Below, one piece after another: positions 1 to 8,380 of a DNA stretch of 50,208 bases. A program made the translations under genes and the position numbers. Each line of letters begins with the position of its first letter. Within the stretch, counting starts at the first letter, position 1. The stretch spans positions 1 through 50,208 of the forward strand of contig NZ_BCSH01000026.1 of the NCBI RefSeq assembly GCF_001570765.1, read 5' to 3'. The stretch is from Nocardiopsis listeri NBRC 13360 (lineage in GTDB: Bacteria; Actinomycetota; Actinomycetes; Streptosporangiales; Streptosporangiaceae). The notes under the pieces were generated by a model that was given only the letters and a program-made list of their open reading frames with translations, was not told where the DNA came from and searched no databases.

Positions 1-48
1 AACCACACACCCCCACCGGCCGACCCACCACCCCCTGGAATCACTCAT

Positions 49-294
49 CTAGCCTGGGCTTTCCTCCATGGCCCGCCGGTCGGAGGCGCTGCGCAGTACG
101 CAGAACTCGTTGCCCTCGGGGTCGGCCAGGATCGCCCACCCCGAGCCGTCCGGCTTTCGGTGGTCGCCGACGAAGGTGGCGCCGAGCCCCAACAGCCGTT
201 CCACCTCCAGCTCCCGAGTGCTCTCCGGGCGTAGGCACGGGTGGATCCGGTTTTTGATCTCCTTGGGCTCGGACACCCGGGTCCGGAGCGCCAA
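49..294 (-). pseudogene. 5'-truncated VOC (glyoxalase-like) remnant
   Basis: The reading frame encodes only the C-terminal half of a vicinal-oxygen-chelate protein. It carries the end of the family's central strand (SEPKEIKNRIH), a 'LLGLGATFV' segment and the terminal hallmark 'ILADPEGNEFCVL', which closely matches 'IMTDPEGNEFCVL' in the intact VOC gene at 41515-41907. Intact members are about 115-130 residues; here about 81 remain. The frame is closed by a stop at 307-309, and none of the other frames between it and the ispH terminator encodes the missing N-terminal half. The only start available is a TTG. I read it as a decayed gene rather than a functional one; a short real protein is less likely. 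Confidence 0.55.
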
Positions 295-450
295 TGGTTT
301 ACGCGCTCACGCGCTCCCCGGATGGCCGGCGGTGGGTCGTCCACAGGCGCGGGTGGCGGGGTGGCGCGCAACGGGCGAAGTGGTGTCTCCTCGTCATCGG
401 GGGAGCCCGAACCCTCTCCGGGCTCGCGCTGCCCACGACCCGCACGCGAA

Positions 451-489
451 ACGGGCCCCGAGGAACCTCCATGGTTCCTCGGGGCCCGT
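451..489 (-). terminator. Strong hairpin terminator after ispH
   Basis: A perfect 17-bp inverted repeat (451-467 against 473-489) encloses a 5-nt loop. The arms read ACGGGCCCCGAGGAACC and its complement. It lies 32 bp beyond the ispH stop codon, as expected for a factor-independent terminator of ispH, although no clear U-tract follows on the minus strand. Such GC-only hairpins are usual in actinomycetes. Confidence 0.75.
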
Positions 490-520
490 TCGTCGTACGG
501 ATCGTTTCTCGTCGCGGGTG

Positions 521-1492
521 CTACTCGGCGCGCAGGTCGCGGCGCAGCTCCTTGGGCAGCGAGAAGGTGAGGGTCTCTTCGGCGGTGGTCACCGGGGTGA
601 CGGAGCCGTACCCGTGTGCGGAGAGCTTGTCGAGGAGTTCGCGCACCAGGATGTCGGGGACGGACGCACCACTGGTCACACCCACGGTGGTGACGCCCTC
701 CAGCCAGGCCTCCTCCATGAGGGTGGCGTTGTCGATGAGGTAAGAGGCGTTCGCACCGGCGTCGAGGGCGACCTCGACCAGGCGGACGGAGTTGGACGAG
801 TTGTCCGAACCCACCACGATGACCAGCTCGCACTCGGGCGCCATGGCCTTGACGGCGTCCTGGCGGTTGGAGGTGGCGTAGCAGATGTCGTCGCTGGGCG
901 GGGCCAGCAGGTTCGGGAACTTCTTGCGCAACGCGTCCACGGTCTCGTTGGTCTCGTCCACCGACAGGGTGGTCTGAGACAACCAGGACACGTTGTTCGG
1001 GTCGCGGACCTGGACCTTGTCGACCTCATCCGGGCTCTCCACGATCTGGATGTGCTCGGGGGCCTGGCCGCTGGTGCCCTCGACCTCCTCGTGGCCGATG
1101 TGGCCGATGAGGACGATGTCGCGGTCCTCGGCGGCGAATCGCTTCGCCTCCTTGTGGACCTTGGTGACCAGGGGGCACGTGGCGTCGATGGTCTTGAGTT
1201 GGCGCTTCTCGGCCTGATCGTGGACGGCGGGCGATACACCGTGCGCGGAGAAGACGACGATGGCGCCCTCGGGCACCTCCTCGGTCTCCTCGACGAAGAT
1301 CGCGCCGCGCTCCTCCAGGGTGCGCACGACGTGCGTGTTGTGCACGATCTGTTTGCGCACGTAGATCGGAGCGCCGTACTGCTCAAGGGCTTTCTCGACG
1401 GTGATGACCGCTCGGTCGACACCGGCGCAGTAGCCCCGGGGGTTGGCCAGGAGCACACGACGTTGGTTCGTGGCAGTCGTCATCGCAGTCAT
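521..1492 (-). CDS. ispH: 4-hydroxy-3-methylbut-2-enyl diphosphate reductase
   Basis: IspH (LytB) is the last enzyme of the MEP pathway. It reductively dehydroxylates HMBPP to IPP and DMAPP using a [4Fe-4S] cluster in the cytosol. The three cluster cysteines are visible: C22 in [13 protein letters not shown]106 in DATCPLVTK and C204 in [10 protein letters not shown]. The conserved SAHGVSP (H84), [11 protein letters not shown] and SDNSSNS substrate-binding segments are all present, so the enzyme should be active. Length (323 aa) is typical. I start at the ATG at 1492 because AGGA lies 8 nt upstream; ATGs at 1501 and 1483 are alternatives. It is transcribed away from the acidic protein gene at 1791 and ends at a 17-bp hairpin. 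The neighbourhood with xseA, xseB and a DUF6542 gene resembles the mycobacterial lytB2 locus. Confidence 0.97.
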   Translation of the reverse strand: MTAMTTATNQRRVLLANPRGYCAGVDRAVITVEKALEQYGAPIYVRKQIVHNTHVVRTLEERGAIFVEETEEVPEGAIVVFSAHGVSPAVHDQAEKRQLKTIDATCPLVTKVHKEAKRFAAEDRDIVLIGHIGHEEVEGTSGQAPEHIQIVESPDEVDKVQVRDPNNVSWLSQTTLSVDETNETVDALRKKFPNLLAPPSDDICYATSNRQDAVKAMAPECELVIVVGSDNSSNSVRLVEVALDAGANASYLIDNATLMEEAWLEGVTTVGVTSGASVPDILVRELLDKLSAHGYGSVTPVTTAEETLTFSLPKELRRDLRAE

Positions 1493-1790
1493 GGCATACA
1501 TCCTAGGTGCGATCGTGGGATGTGGGAGCGGGTGTGGGATACGGCACCGTCGAGGTCAGGCCTATGGTGGAGACCACGACCAGGTGACGTCGTCGCAACA
1601 GAACGTACCCGGTCGGGTCGCGACGTGGCGAAATCGTTCACTTCCGGCCAGCTCATGGTGATCCTCCCTCATCTATCCTGGTTCACCAATCGCATCAGTT
1701 ACGAGGCGGTTCGCCCTCAACTCGGCCTTGCCTGGTTTGCTGGACGCGCGCCGCCGGCCCAACGCCGAGAGCATCAGGAGCCCCCGTCCT

Positions 1791-2516
1791 ATGTCGAACC
1801 CGACCATCGCCACGAAGCTGACCTCCTTCATCAAGGGCATCTTCGGGCGTAAGGACCCGGTCGTCACGACCGTTCCGGAGCAGCCGGAGAAGAAGGACGA
1901 AGCCCCCGCGTCCGAGACCACGGCGCAGGAGAGCGCCGAGGTGGAGATCACCTCCGAGGTTTCTCCGGAGCAGGAGAAGCCCACCGAAGAGAAGGACGAA
2001 GAAAAGGCCGAAGCGGAGGTCGAGGGGAAGGCGGAGGAGTCCGTCGAGTCCGCCGAGCCTGTCGAGCCTTCCGAGTCCTCCGAGGCGGCCCAGGAGAAGA
2101 CCGAGCCCGTCGTCGAGGCCACCGCTGCCACGGAGACCCCCGACACCGAGGCCGCCGAGGCCGCCAAGCTGGTGGAGGAGCCCCGGGAGGAGCCCTCCAC
2201 CCCCGCCACCGCCGACCTCGCCGAGGACGGCTCCGCGCTGGCCGAGGAGCTCAGCGCCGCCGAGGCGCACACCACCGTCGCCAGCGACGGGGTACTGGAG
2301 AAGGTCCGCAAGGGCAACGCCCCCGCGGTCGAGGACCTGGCCGTCCCGACCTACGACGAGCTCACCCTGCCGTCGATCCGGGCCCGCCTGCGCAAGCTCA
2401 CCATCGAGCAGGTGCGCGACCTGCGCGCCTACGAGGTGGCCCACCAGGGGCGTCCCGAGTTCATCAAGATGTACGACAACCGCATCGCCAAGCTCGAGGC
2501 GGAAGCCGGGGCCTGA
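1791..2516 (+). CDS. Acidic, disordered protein with a C-terminal helical domain
   Basis: The 241-aa product starts with a short amphipathic stretch (TKLTSFIKGIFGRK). It continues with about 150 residues of Glu/Ala/Pro/Ser-rich, probably disordered sequence and ends in about 55 residues predicted to be helical (roughly 185-240, around 'LPSIRARLRKLT' and 'RPEFIKMYDNRIAKLE'). I do not recognise a named family; the end is reminiscent of small actinobacterial helical modules. The ATG at 1791 is preceded by AGGAG with 10-nt spacing; a longer in-frame start at 1728 lacks this. It is transcribed divergently from ispH and followed by a good terminator, so it is probably monocistronic. The charged linker suggests that the N-terminal amphipathic helix is joined to a mobile C-terminal domain, but its function is unknown. 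Confidence 0.8.
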   Translation: MSNPTIATKLTSFIKGIFGRKDPVVTTVPEQPEKKDEAPASETTAQESAEVEITSEVSPEQEKPTEEKDEEKAEAEVEGKAEESVESAEPVEPSESSEAAQEKTEPVVEATAATETPDTEAAEAAKLVEEPREEPSTPATADLAEDGSALAEELSAAEAHTTVASDGVLEKVRKGNAPAVEDLAVPTYDELTLPSIRARLRKLTIEQVRDLRAYEVAHQGRPEFIKMYDNRIAKLEAEAGA

Positions 2517-2541
2517 GTGCGGTTTCGCGGAAGCGGAAGAT

Positions 2542-2573
2542 GGGGTGAGGGGTCCGATCCCTCACCCCTTTTT
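2542..2573 (+). terminator. Intrinsic terminator of the acidic-protein gene
   Basis: GGGGTGAGGG (2542-2551) pairs with CCCTCACCCC (2559-2568) across a 7-nt loop and is followed directly by TTTTT. It begins 26 bp after the stop codon at 2516. This is a canonical factor-independent terminator, unusual in having a genuine T-tract in this GC-rich genome. Confidence 0.85.
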
Positions 2574-2602
2574 CGTTGCTCGGAGAGGTTGACGCCCTTT
2601 TG

Positions 2603-2621
2603 GTAGTGAGTGTTTACTATC
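2603..2621 (+). promoter_or_regulatory. Putative TetR operator in front of the tetR gene
   Basis: The AT-rich stretch TAGTGAGTGTTTACTA is an imperfect palindrome (TAGTnA...TnACTA) that ends 6 bp before the ATG of the regulator. The same TAGTGA/TCACTA half-sites recur, better conserved, in front of the target gene at 3216-3240. This fits autoregulation by the TetR protein. The position would overlap the -10 region or the start of transcription. Confidence 0.6.
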
Positions 2622-2625
2622 AACC

Positions 2626-3174
2626 ATGACGACAGGGCGGCGACCACGGGTCGGGATCGAACGGCGCCGCGAGCAGATCCTCGCGGCGGGGTTGAAGGAG
2701 TTCAGCCACAAGGGGTTCCACGGTGGTTCGACCGTGGCCATCGCCAAGGACGTCGAGATCTCGCACCCCAACCTCTTCCGGATCTACTCCACGAAGAAGG
2801 AACTCTTCGTCGCGGTACTGGAGAAGACCTTCGCCGACATCGAGCGGGAGATGCTCGTGCCGGGGGAGAGGGCCGAAGAGGACCCGTTGCGGGTCATGGC
2901 GGACGGCTGGGGAGTGCTGATGGAGCGCCGCGAGGTGATGCTCATCCTGCTCCAGGGGTACGCGGCCGCCAACGACCCCGACATCCGCGACGTGATGCAC
3001 GGATGGACGCGGGACGTCTTCGAGCGTTTCGAGGCGCTGCCGAAGGTCGACACCGACCAGGCGCACGAATTCTTCGCCGACGGAATGCTCTACATGGTGG
3101 CCGCCTCGATCGGGCTGCCCGGTCGCGTCGAGTCCGACGAGTGGGCCGACCGCTTCCTGTCCTCCGGGAGCTGA
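2626..3174 (+). CDS. TetR/AcrR-family transcriptional regulator
   Basis: The 182-aa protein has an N-terminal helix-turn-helix of TetR type (about residues 12-58: RRREQILAAGLKEFSHKGF ... STVAIAKDVEISHPNLFRIYSTK). A C-terminal all-helical ligand-binding and dimerisation domain with no recognisable signature follows. Only the linker segment between operator half-sites separates it from its own upstream palindrome, and there is no clear ribosome-binding site, so a leaderless or near-leaderless transcript is plausible. The NmrA-like reductase gene follows 98 bp downstream with two matching palindromes in its promoter. The likely role is repression of itself and of that gene, relieved by an unknown small molecule. 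Confidence 0.92.
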   Translation: MTTGRRPRVGIERRREQILAAGLKEFSHKGFHGGSTVAIAKDVEISHPNLFRIYSTKKELFVAVLEKTFADIEREMLVPGERAEEDPLRVMADGWGVLMERREVMLILLQGYAAANDPDIRDVMHGWTRDVFERFEALPKVDTDQAHEFFADGMLYMVAASIGLPGRVESDEWADRFLSSGS

Positions 3175-3213
3175 ACCTTCCCGTGGCGGTCCGGTCCGCC
3201 TTTTTCGTCTATT

Positions 3214-3243
3214 GATAGTGACTACTCACTATTGAGTAGTGAT
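3214..3243 (+). promoter_or_regulatory. Double palindromic operator upstream of the NmrA-like gene
   Basis: Two overlapping inverted repeats are present. TAGTGA (3216-3221) pairs with TCACTA (3226-3231), and ACTACTCA (3221-3228) pairs perfectly with TGAGTAGT (3233-3240) around a CTAT spacer. The half-sites match the palindrome upstream of the tetR gene at 2603-2621. The site lies 30 bp before the ATG at 3272, where bound repressor would block transcription. The overlap could allow two dimers to bind. Confidence 0.7.
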
Positions 3244-3271
3244 ACCACCCACACAGAAGGAGACCCTCGAG

Positions 3272-4126
3272 ATGAACTCGCCCACCGTGCTCGTGACCGG
3301 AGCCACCGGGACCATCGGTTCGGCCCTGATCACCGAACTCCGGACGCGCGGCGCCACCGTCCGCGCCATGACCCGAGACCCCCGACGCTCCGTGCCCGGT
3401 GCCGAGACCGTCGTCGCCGACCTCAAGGACCCCGAATCGGTCGCAGCCGCCCTCGAAGGCGTCGACACGGCCTTCCTCAACAGCCCCTCCGAGGAGGGCG
3501 CCGCCCAACTCCAGATCCGGTTCGCCGACCTCGCCCAAAGGCGCGGGGTGCGCCGTCTCGTGCTGCTCTCCCAGTACGCCGCGCGCCTCGACTCGCCGGT
3601 GCGGTTCCTGCGCTGGCACGCCGAGGTCGAGGAACACGTGCGGCGGCTGGGCGTCGACCACACGGTGCTGCGCCCCAACCTCTACCTACAGGCCCTGCTC
3701 GGCTTCGGCGCGACCATCGAGCAGGGGTGGTTCGCCGCTCCCATCGGTGGCGCGGCCGTGAGCGCGATCGACACCCGCGACGTCGCGGCCGCCGCGGCCG
3801 AGGCACTGGTCGGGGAGGAGCACACGGGTCGGATCCACACCCTGACCGGCCCCAGGGCCGTGACCCACGAGGAGATCGCCCGCGCCTTGTCCACGGCCAC
3901 CGGGCGGGAGATCACCTTCCACGAGGCGACCGACGAGCGGTTCTCCGAAGCGCTCTGCGGTGTGCTTCCGCCGTGGCAGGTGGCGGGCCTGGTGGAGGAC
4001 TACGCCCACTACGCCAGGGGAGAGGCCGCCGAGGTGCACACCGGCGTCGCCGACCTGACCGGACGCCCCGCGCGCGACGTCATCGACTTCGCCCGCGACC
4101 ACGCCGACGCGTTCGGCCGGGCCTGA
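3272..4126 (+). CDS. NmrA-like NAD(P)-binding oxidoreductase
   Basis: The 284-aa protein is an atypical short-chain dehydrogenase of the NmrA/HSCARG type. Its N-terminal Rossmann motif is VTGATGTIGSAL (residues 7-18), followed by a TRDP segment typical of NADP recognition, and 'LVLLSQYAA' corresponds to the active-site strand. The classical YxxxK pair is not evident, as is common in this subfamily, so it may be a redox sensor or a quinone/imine reductase rather than a classical dehydrogenase. The ATG at 3272 has AGGAG 9 nt upstream; a longer frame from 3239 would run through the operator. The upstream TetR gene and shared palindromes indicate an inducible two-gene stress or detoxification module. 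Confidence 0.85.
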   Translation: MNSPTVLVTGATGTIGSALITELRTRGATVRAMTRDPRRSVPGAETVVADLKDPESVAAALEGVDTAFLNSPSEEGAAQLQIRFADLAQRRGVRRLVLLSQYAARLDSPVRFLRWHAEVEEHVRRLGVDHTVLRPNLYLQALLGFGATIEQGWFAAPIGGAAVSAIDTRDVAAAAAEALVGEEHTGRIHTLTGPRAVTHEEIARALSTATGREITFHEATDERFSEALCGVLPPWQVAGLVEDYAHYARGEAAEVHTGVADLTGRPARDVIDFARDHADAFGRA

Positions 4127-4226
4127 GCGCCGTGCCCGGTGTCCCACATCGGCCGACCGGGTCGCGCCGAATCGCCGAGCCCGACGAATCGGGAACTGTC
4201 ACCACCCTGGCCTAGGCTCTGCAACC

Positions 4227-5666
4227 ATGGGTATGGAGAGTTCCGCGGAGTCACCGCAACCGGTCCGGACCGTGCTCCAGGCGGTCGGGGGTTGGATCGA
4301 CCGCTTGGGCGCGATCTGGGTCGAGGGTCAGGTCGCCGAACTCAACTCACGTGGACGGATGAGCTACCTGACGCTGCGCGACCCCGTCGCCAACGCCTCG
4401 GTCCGGGTCATCTGTGAGACCACCGTGCTGCGCCGTCAGGATCCACCACCAGGGCCCGGCGACCGCGTGGTCGTCCACGCCAAGCCCGACTTCTACCAGC
4501 TCAGGGGTACGTTCTCGCTGCGTGCCCGGGAGATCCGACACGTCGGTATCGGTGAGCTACTGGCCCGGCTCGAACAGCTGCGCCGCACCCTCACCTCCGA
4601 GGGCGTGTTCGCCCCCGAACGCAAGCGCCCCCTGCCGTTCCTGCCCAACACCGTGGGGCTGATCTGTGGTCGGGACTCGGCGGCCGAGCGCGACGTCCTG
4701 GAGAACGGGCGCCGCCGCTGGCCCGCGGTGCGCTTCGAGGTGCGCCCGGTGGCCGTGCAGGGCGACCGCGCCACCCGTGAGGTCATCGAGGCCCTGCGCG
4801 ACCTGGACGCGCGCCCCGAGGTCGACGTCATCGTCATCGCCCGTGGTGGCGGCTCCATGGAGGACCTGTTGCCCTTCTCCGACGAGGCGCTCGTGCGCGC
4901 CGTCGCCGCGGCGGCCACACCCGTGGTCAGCGCCATCGGGCACGAACAGGACACCCCGTTGCTGGACCACGTCGCCGACGTGCGTGCCTCCACCCCCACC
5001 GACGCCGCCAAGAGGACCATCCCGGACGTGGGGGAGCAGTTGGAGATCATCCGACAGCTGCGCGACCGCGGTCGCCGGGTGATCGGTGGCGGGTTGGAAC
5101 GGGAACTCACCTGGCTGGCGGGGATCCGGGCCCGCCCGGTGCTGGCCGACCCTGTTCGCGAGACCGAGCGCCTCACGGAGCAGGTCCTGGAACTGCGCGA
5201 TCGGGCCCGGCGCAGCCTGACGATCTCGCTGGACCGGGCCAAGGAGGGACTGGGGCACACCGAGGCGCGCCTGCACGCGTTGTCCCCGGCCACCACGTTG
5301 GCCCGCGGGTACGCGATCGTGCAGCGCGAGGACGGTTCGGTGGTGCGTTCGGCGACCGAGCCCGAGCTGGGCGAGAAGCTGCGGTTGCGCTTCGCCGAGG
5401 ACGGCCTGACCGCCACGGTGGACGAGGTGGACACCGATCCCACGGCCGGACCGGACCCGACCGAGAAGGAGGCGGGGGAGGTCGAGGAGAAGGCCCCCGC
5501 GAAGTCCACGACCGCCAAGGGGACCACGGCCCGCAAGGGTCCCGCCAAGAAGCCCACCGCGGCGAAGAGGACCGGCGGCACCGGTGCCAAGGCCACTGGT
5601 GCCAAGGGCGCCGATGCCAAGGGCGCCGCCGAGAAGACCACGACCGAGAACACCGAGGGGGAGTAG
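4227..5666 (+). CDS. xseA: Exodeoxyribonuclease VII large subunit
   Basis: XseA is the catalytic subunit of the single-strand-specific exonuclease VII. An OB-fold occupies the N-terminus (about 12-105). The nuclease core carries ARGGGSMEDL (205-214), SAIGHEQDTP (235-244) and DHVADVRASTPTDAA (247-261), and a long coiled-coil region precedes 'ATTLARGYAIV'. After about residue 405 comes a non-homologous tail rich in Lys, Ala, Thr and Gly with repeated AK and GAKGA units, reminiscent of histone-H1-like DNA-binding tails. The usual bacterial protein ends near 400-450 residues. There is no Shine-Dalgarno; TAGGCT at 4213-4218 sits about 8 bp upstream of the ATG, suggesting a leaderless transcript. 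xseB follows after 2 nt, so the pair is translated together. Confidence 0.96.
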   Translation: MGMESSAESPQPVRTVLQAVGGWIDRLGAIWVEGQVAELNSRGRMSYLTLRDPVANASVRVICETTVLRRQDPPPGPGDRVVVHAKPDFYQLRGTFSLRAREIRHVGIGELLARLEQLRRTLTSEGVFAPERKRPLPFLPNTVGLICGRDSAAERDVLENGRRRWPAVRFEVRPVAVQGDRATREVIEALRDLDARPEVDVIVIARGGGSMEDLLPFSDEALVRAVAAAATPVVSAIGHEQDTPLLDHVADVRASTPTDAAKRTIPDVGEQLEIIRQLRDRGRRVIGGGLERELTWLAGIRARPVLADPVRETERLTEQVLELRDRARRSLTISLDRAKEGLGHTEARLHALSPATTLARGYAIVQREDGSVVRSATEPELGEKLRLRFAEDGLTATVDEVDTDPTAGPDPTEKEAGEVEEKAPAKSTTAKGTTARKGPAKKPTAAKRTGGTGAKATGAKGADAKGAAEKTTTENTEGE

Positions 5667-5668
5667 GC

Positions 5669-5911
5669 ATGACCGAGACGAACGAGGCCCCGGAGCTGAG
5701 CTACGAGGAGAGCCGGGAGCAGCTGAACGACGTCGTTCGGAAGTTGGAGTCGGGTGGCCTGACCCTCCAGGAGTCCCTCACCCTGTGGGAGCGTGGGGAG
5801 GAGTTGGCGCGGATCTGTGAGCGTTGGCTGGAGGGTGCCCGCGCCAAGCTGGCCGCCGCCATGGACGAGCGACGTGAGGACGCGCCCGCCGACCCCGATA
5901 CCCCGTTCTGA
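5669..5911 (+). CDS. xseB: Exodeoxyribonuclease VII small subunit
   Basis: The 80-aa protein has the complete XseB fold of two long helices: 'LSYEESREQLNDVVRKLESGGLTLQESLTLWERGEELARICERWL' with the conserved LExGxLxLxESLxLxExG core. Several copies bind the coiled coil of each XseA and are required for activity and solubility. The ATG follows the xseA stop by 2 nt, and the ribosome site GGGGGAG lies inside the end of xseA, indicating translational coupling. A short acidic tail follows residue 65. Confidence 0.95.
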   Translation: MTETNEAPELSYEESREQLNDVVRKLESGGLTLQESLTLWERGEELARICERWLEGARAKLAAAMDERREDAPADPDTPF

Positions 5912-5935
5912 CGTTCACCGGGGGCCGGGGATCGC

Positions 5936-6544
5936 TCAGCCGCGCCCGTTGAGTTCGTCGCCCAGGGAACGGAGATTGCCGGGCAGGCCTCGAAAGACGG
6001 CGATGACCAGCACGAGCGCGGTGCCCAGGAACAACCAGGGCGCGACCTCGGCGAGCCGGGAGGCCAGGCCGAGGATGAGAACGCGGGCGAAACCCTCGTT
6101 GCCGGCGGCGAGCACGCTCTCGGCGGCGACCACCGCGATGAAGTAGGCGATCGGCGGACTCACCGACAGCGAGAGCAGGTCGGCCGGGCGGACCAGAGCG
6201 GCGGTGGCCAGGCAGGCGAGCGTGAAGACGATGCCGGGAACCGCCGGAACGGAGGCCAGGTTCGCGATCATCGTCGCGGCGAAGCTGCTCAGGACGATGA
6301 TCAGGACCGCACCGCGTCCGGTCAGCCGGGGCGGCGCAAGGGCCCCGGGCGGGGTGGCCCCGCCGGAAGCACCCCGCCCGGTGGTGGCCCGGGTGGGACC
6401 ACCTCGCCGGGTGGCGGTGTTCTTGGTGGTCGTGGGTCGGCCGCGGGTTCTGGACGCGTTCGAAACGTCCCGGCCACGACCGTTGGTCCGCACGAAATAC
6501 GGAGCCCGTCCTGGCTCCGGACCGTCCGCCTTGCGTGGGGGCAT
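5936..6544 (-). CDS. DUF6542-type membrane protein
   Basis: The 202-aa product has about 70 residues of basic, Gly/Arg/Pro/Thr-rich cytoplasmic tail followed by four or five predicted membrane segments beginning 'LTGRGAVLIIVLSSFAA'. That motif is characteristic of the actinobacterial DUF6542 family found beside lytB2/xseA in mycobacteria and related genera (recognised from family knowledge). The ATG at 6544 is preceded by GGGAGG at 8 nt; an upstream in-frame start at 6619 lacks one. It converges on xseB with 24 bp between stops. Conserved linkage suggests a cell-envelope or division-related role, but no biochemical function is known to me. Confidence 0.8.
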   Translation of the reverse strand: MPPRKADGPEPGRAPYFVRTNGRGRDVSNASRTRGRPTTTKNTATRRGGPTRATTGRGASGGATPPGALAPPRLTGRGAVLIIVLSSFAATMIANLASVPAVPGIVFTLACLATAALVRPADLLSLSVSPPIAYFIAVVAAESVLAAGNEGFARVLILGLASRLAEVAPWLFLGTALVLVIAVFRGLPGNLRSLGDELNGRG

Positions 6545-6879
6545 GGTCGCGCGCCTCCCAGGTTTGTTACTCACGGTGTTCAGTGTGTCACTTCTAGTAA
6601 GGCTCCGGGTGTCTTTCACGGGATCGTGTTGTCATTTCGGCCACTTGCCCGTTCCGGGACTATCGCGCCTTCCACCCCTTGGACGCCGAGATGACCCCAA
6701 CTGGTTCTGGGCGGTTTCCCCGACACGAGTGGTTCGTCACCCTCTGTGTCCGAACCTCTTGATCCCGGTTTGGGTCATGCCCATCTATCCGTTACTCGCA
6801 CACCGAATACCGTCGGAATGGTAGGAGTTCGTGTCGAACACGCCACGGACGCCCGAGTCGTTGCCGTCCTGCCCGTGTT
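6545..6879. other. Intergenic region upstream of the DUF6542 gene
   Basis: These 335 bp separate the rmuC stop from the DUF6542 start, both on the minus strand. I see no convincing coding region. On the minus strand TAGAAG at about 6591-6596 could be a -10 element for the DUF6542 gene, without a clear -35 box. No strong terminator for rmuC was found. Confidence 0.4.
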
Positions 6880-8148
6880 TCACATCGTCTCCGTCCCTGG
6901 ACCGCTCCCGTTCGCGAGGACCCCGTCGAGCCCGTTCTCGCTCAACTCGGGCGAGGACACCCCGCGCGGACGTTCCTCCATCCCCGACAACCGGTCCAGT
7001 TCGCCGTCGACCAGCCCCAGTTCGCCGAACCGACGGGCGGTCACCAGCACCCGACTCTCCAGGGAGCCCACCGTCTGGTTGTAGGCGGACACCGTCCGGG
7101 TCAGCGCCCGACCCAGCCCCTCCACGTGTCCACCCAAGGTCGACAACCGGCCGTGCAACTGCTTGCCCAGGTCGAACACCTCACGGGCGTTCTCGCTCAA
7201 CGCCTCCTGCTGCCAGGCGTACTGCGCGGTTCGCAACAATGAGATGAGCGTGGTCGGCGTCGCGATGTGCACGCGCCGGGCCATGGCCTCCTCCAACAAC
7301 CCCGGGTCACGTTCCAACGCCGGAGCCAGGAACGCCTCCCCCGGGATGAAGAGCACCACGAACTCCGGCGATGGGGAGAACGACGCCCAGTACGACTTCG
7401 CGGCCAGCTGGTCCACGTGGGTGCGCAGGTGCTTGGCGTGCGCGTGCAGCCGCTCCTCCGCGCCCGGCCCCTCCCCGGCCTCCACCGCGTCCAGGTAGGC
7501 GGCCAGCGGCACCTTGGAGTCCACGACGATGTTCTTGCCGCCGGCCAACCGCACCACCATGTCGGGTCGGTGCGCGCCCGCCACCGCCTGTTCCTGGAAG
7601 TCGCAGTGCGCGGCCATTCCGGCCAGTTCCGCCACCCGACGCAGTTGCAGCTCGCCCCAACGGCCACGTGCCTCGGGTCGCCGCAGCGCCGTCACCAGGG
7701 ACCGGGTCTGGTCGCGCAGTCGCTCGGAACCCTCACGAACGAGCTCGACCTGCTTGGCGAGCTCGGCGTGCGCCGCGGCCCGCCCGGCGTCCGCCTCGCG
7801 CAGTTGGGTCTCCACTCGGCTCAGGGTCCGGGTGAGCGGTTCGACCATCCGTTCCATCGCCCGGCGTCGCTCGTCCAGGTCACCGCCCGCCTCGGCGCTG
7901 ACCGCACGCAGCCGTCCCTCGGCCAGCTCCATGAATCGTTGGTTGGTCTGGTCCAAGGCCTGCGAGGACATCGCCCGGAACCGGTCAGCGAGCTGTTCCT
8001 CCACGTAGGCGGCGCGTTCCTCCGCCGCTCGGGCCTCGGCCCGGAACCGGGCGTCGCGTCCACGGGCCAGGGCCAAGCCCACTCCGACGCCGATGGCGAT
8101 GCCGATGAGGAGCATGAGTACGAGTAGAAGGCCGTCCATGGGGCCCAT
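6880..8148 (-). CDS. rmuC: RmuC-family DNA recombination protein
   Basis: RmuC proteins are thought to limit recombination at inverted repeats and carry a restriction-endonuclease-like core. The sequence shows an N-terminal membrane anchor (LLLVLMLLIGIAIGVGVGLAL, about residues 5-25), a long coiled coil (about 30-160), and then the nuclease-like domain with 'RGRWGELQLRRVAELAGM', 'RPDMVVRL', 'IVVDSKVPLAAYLDA' and 'FIPGEAFL'. The D..SK motif is the core of the PD-(D/E)XK-like fold. Length is about 422 aa, typical of actinobacterial members. The start at 8148 (MGPMDG) or 8139 is uncertain because the ribosome-binding site is weak; a start at 8211 would add a non-conserved leader. Confidence 0.92.
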   Translation of the reverse strand: MGPMDGLLLVLMLLIGIAIGVGVGLALARGRDARFRAEARAAEERAAYVEEQLADRFRAMSSQALDQTNQRFMELAEGRLRAVSAEAGGDLDERRRAMERMVEPLTRTLSRVETQLREADAGRAAAHAELAKQVELVREGSERLRDQTRSLVTALRRPEARGRWGELQLRRVAELAGMAAHCDFQEQAVAGAHRPDMVVRLAGGKNIVVDSKVPLAAYLDAVEAGEGPGAEERLHAHAKHLRTHVDQLAAKSYWASFSPSPEFVVLFIPGEAFLAPALERDPGLLEEAMARRVHIATPTTLISLLRTAQYAWQQEALSENAREVFDLGKQLHGRLSTLGGHVEGLGRALTRTVSAYNQTVGSLESRVLVTARRFGELGLVDGELDRLSGMEERPRGVSSPELSENGLDGVLANGSGPGTETM

Positions 8149-8380
8149 GTTCCCGTAGAGAACGCGGGGATGTGGCCGATGGCGGACGTTTTCCACGGGG
8201 TGTCGGACCACCCCTGGATTTTTCGGGAACCCCTGCCGGTCGGCACCGGCCTGGTCATGGGGTTACCCGATCGGCTGTGCGGTCCTATCCCAGGCGCTGG
8301 ACCACCTGCGCACCGACCGGGCCGTGTACATCGACCCGGCGTTCTGGCTTCCGCCCGATCCGGAGGATGGCGAGCACCGG

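Noticed and set aside
1561..1575. CCACCATAGG upstream of ispH (minus strand) as a fifth copy of the secretion-locus motif
   Set aside because: Only the core matches; the GGATGGGG extension is absent. It is kept as a caution that the core may be a general -10 element.
68..1852. Long plus-strand frame opposite ispH
   Set aside because: Antisense shadow of ispH; no start signal and no family features.
3216..3240. att-like or IS-end repeat at the TetR/NmrA junction
   Set aside because: The repeats are half-sites also present before tetR and are better explained as regulator operators.
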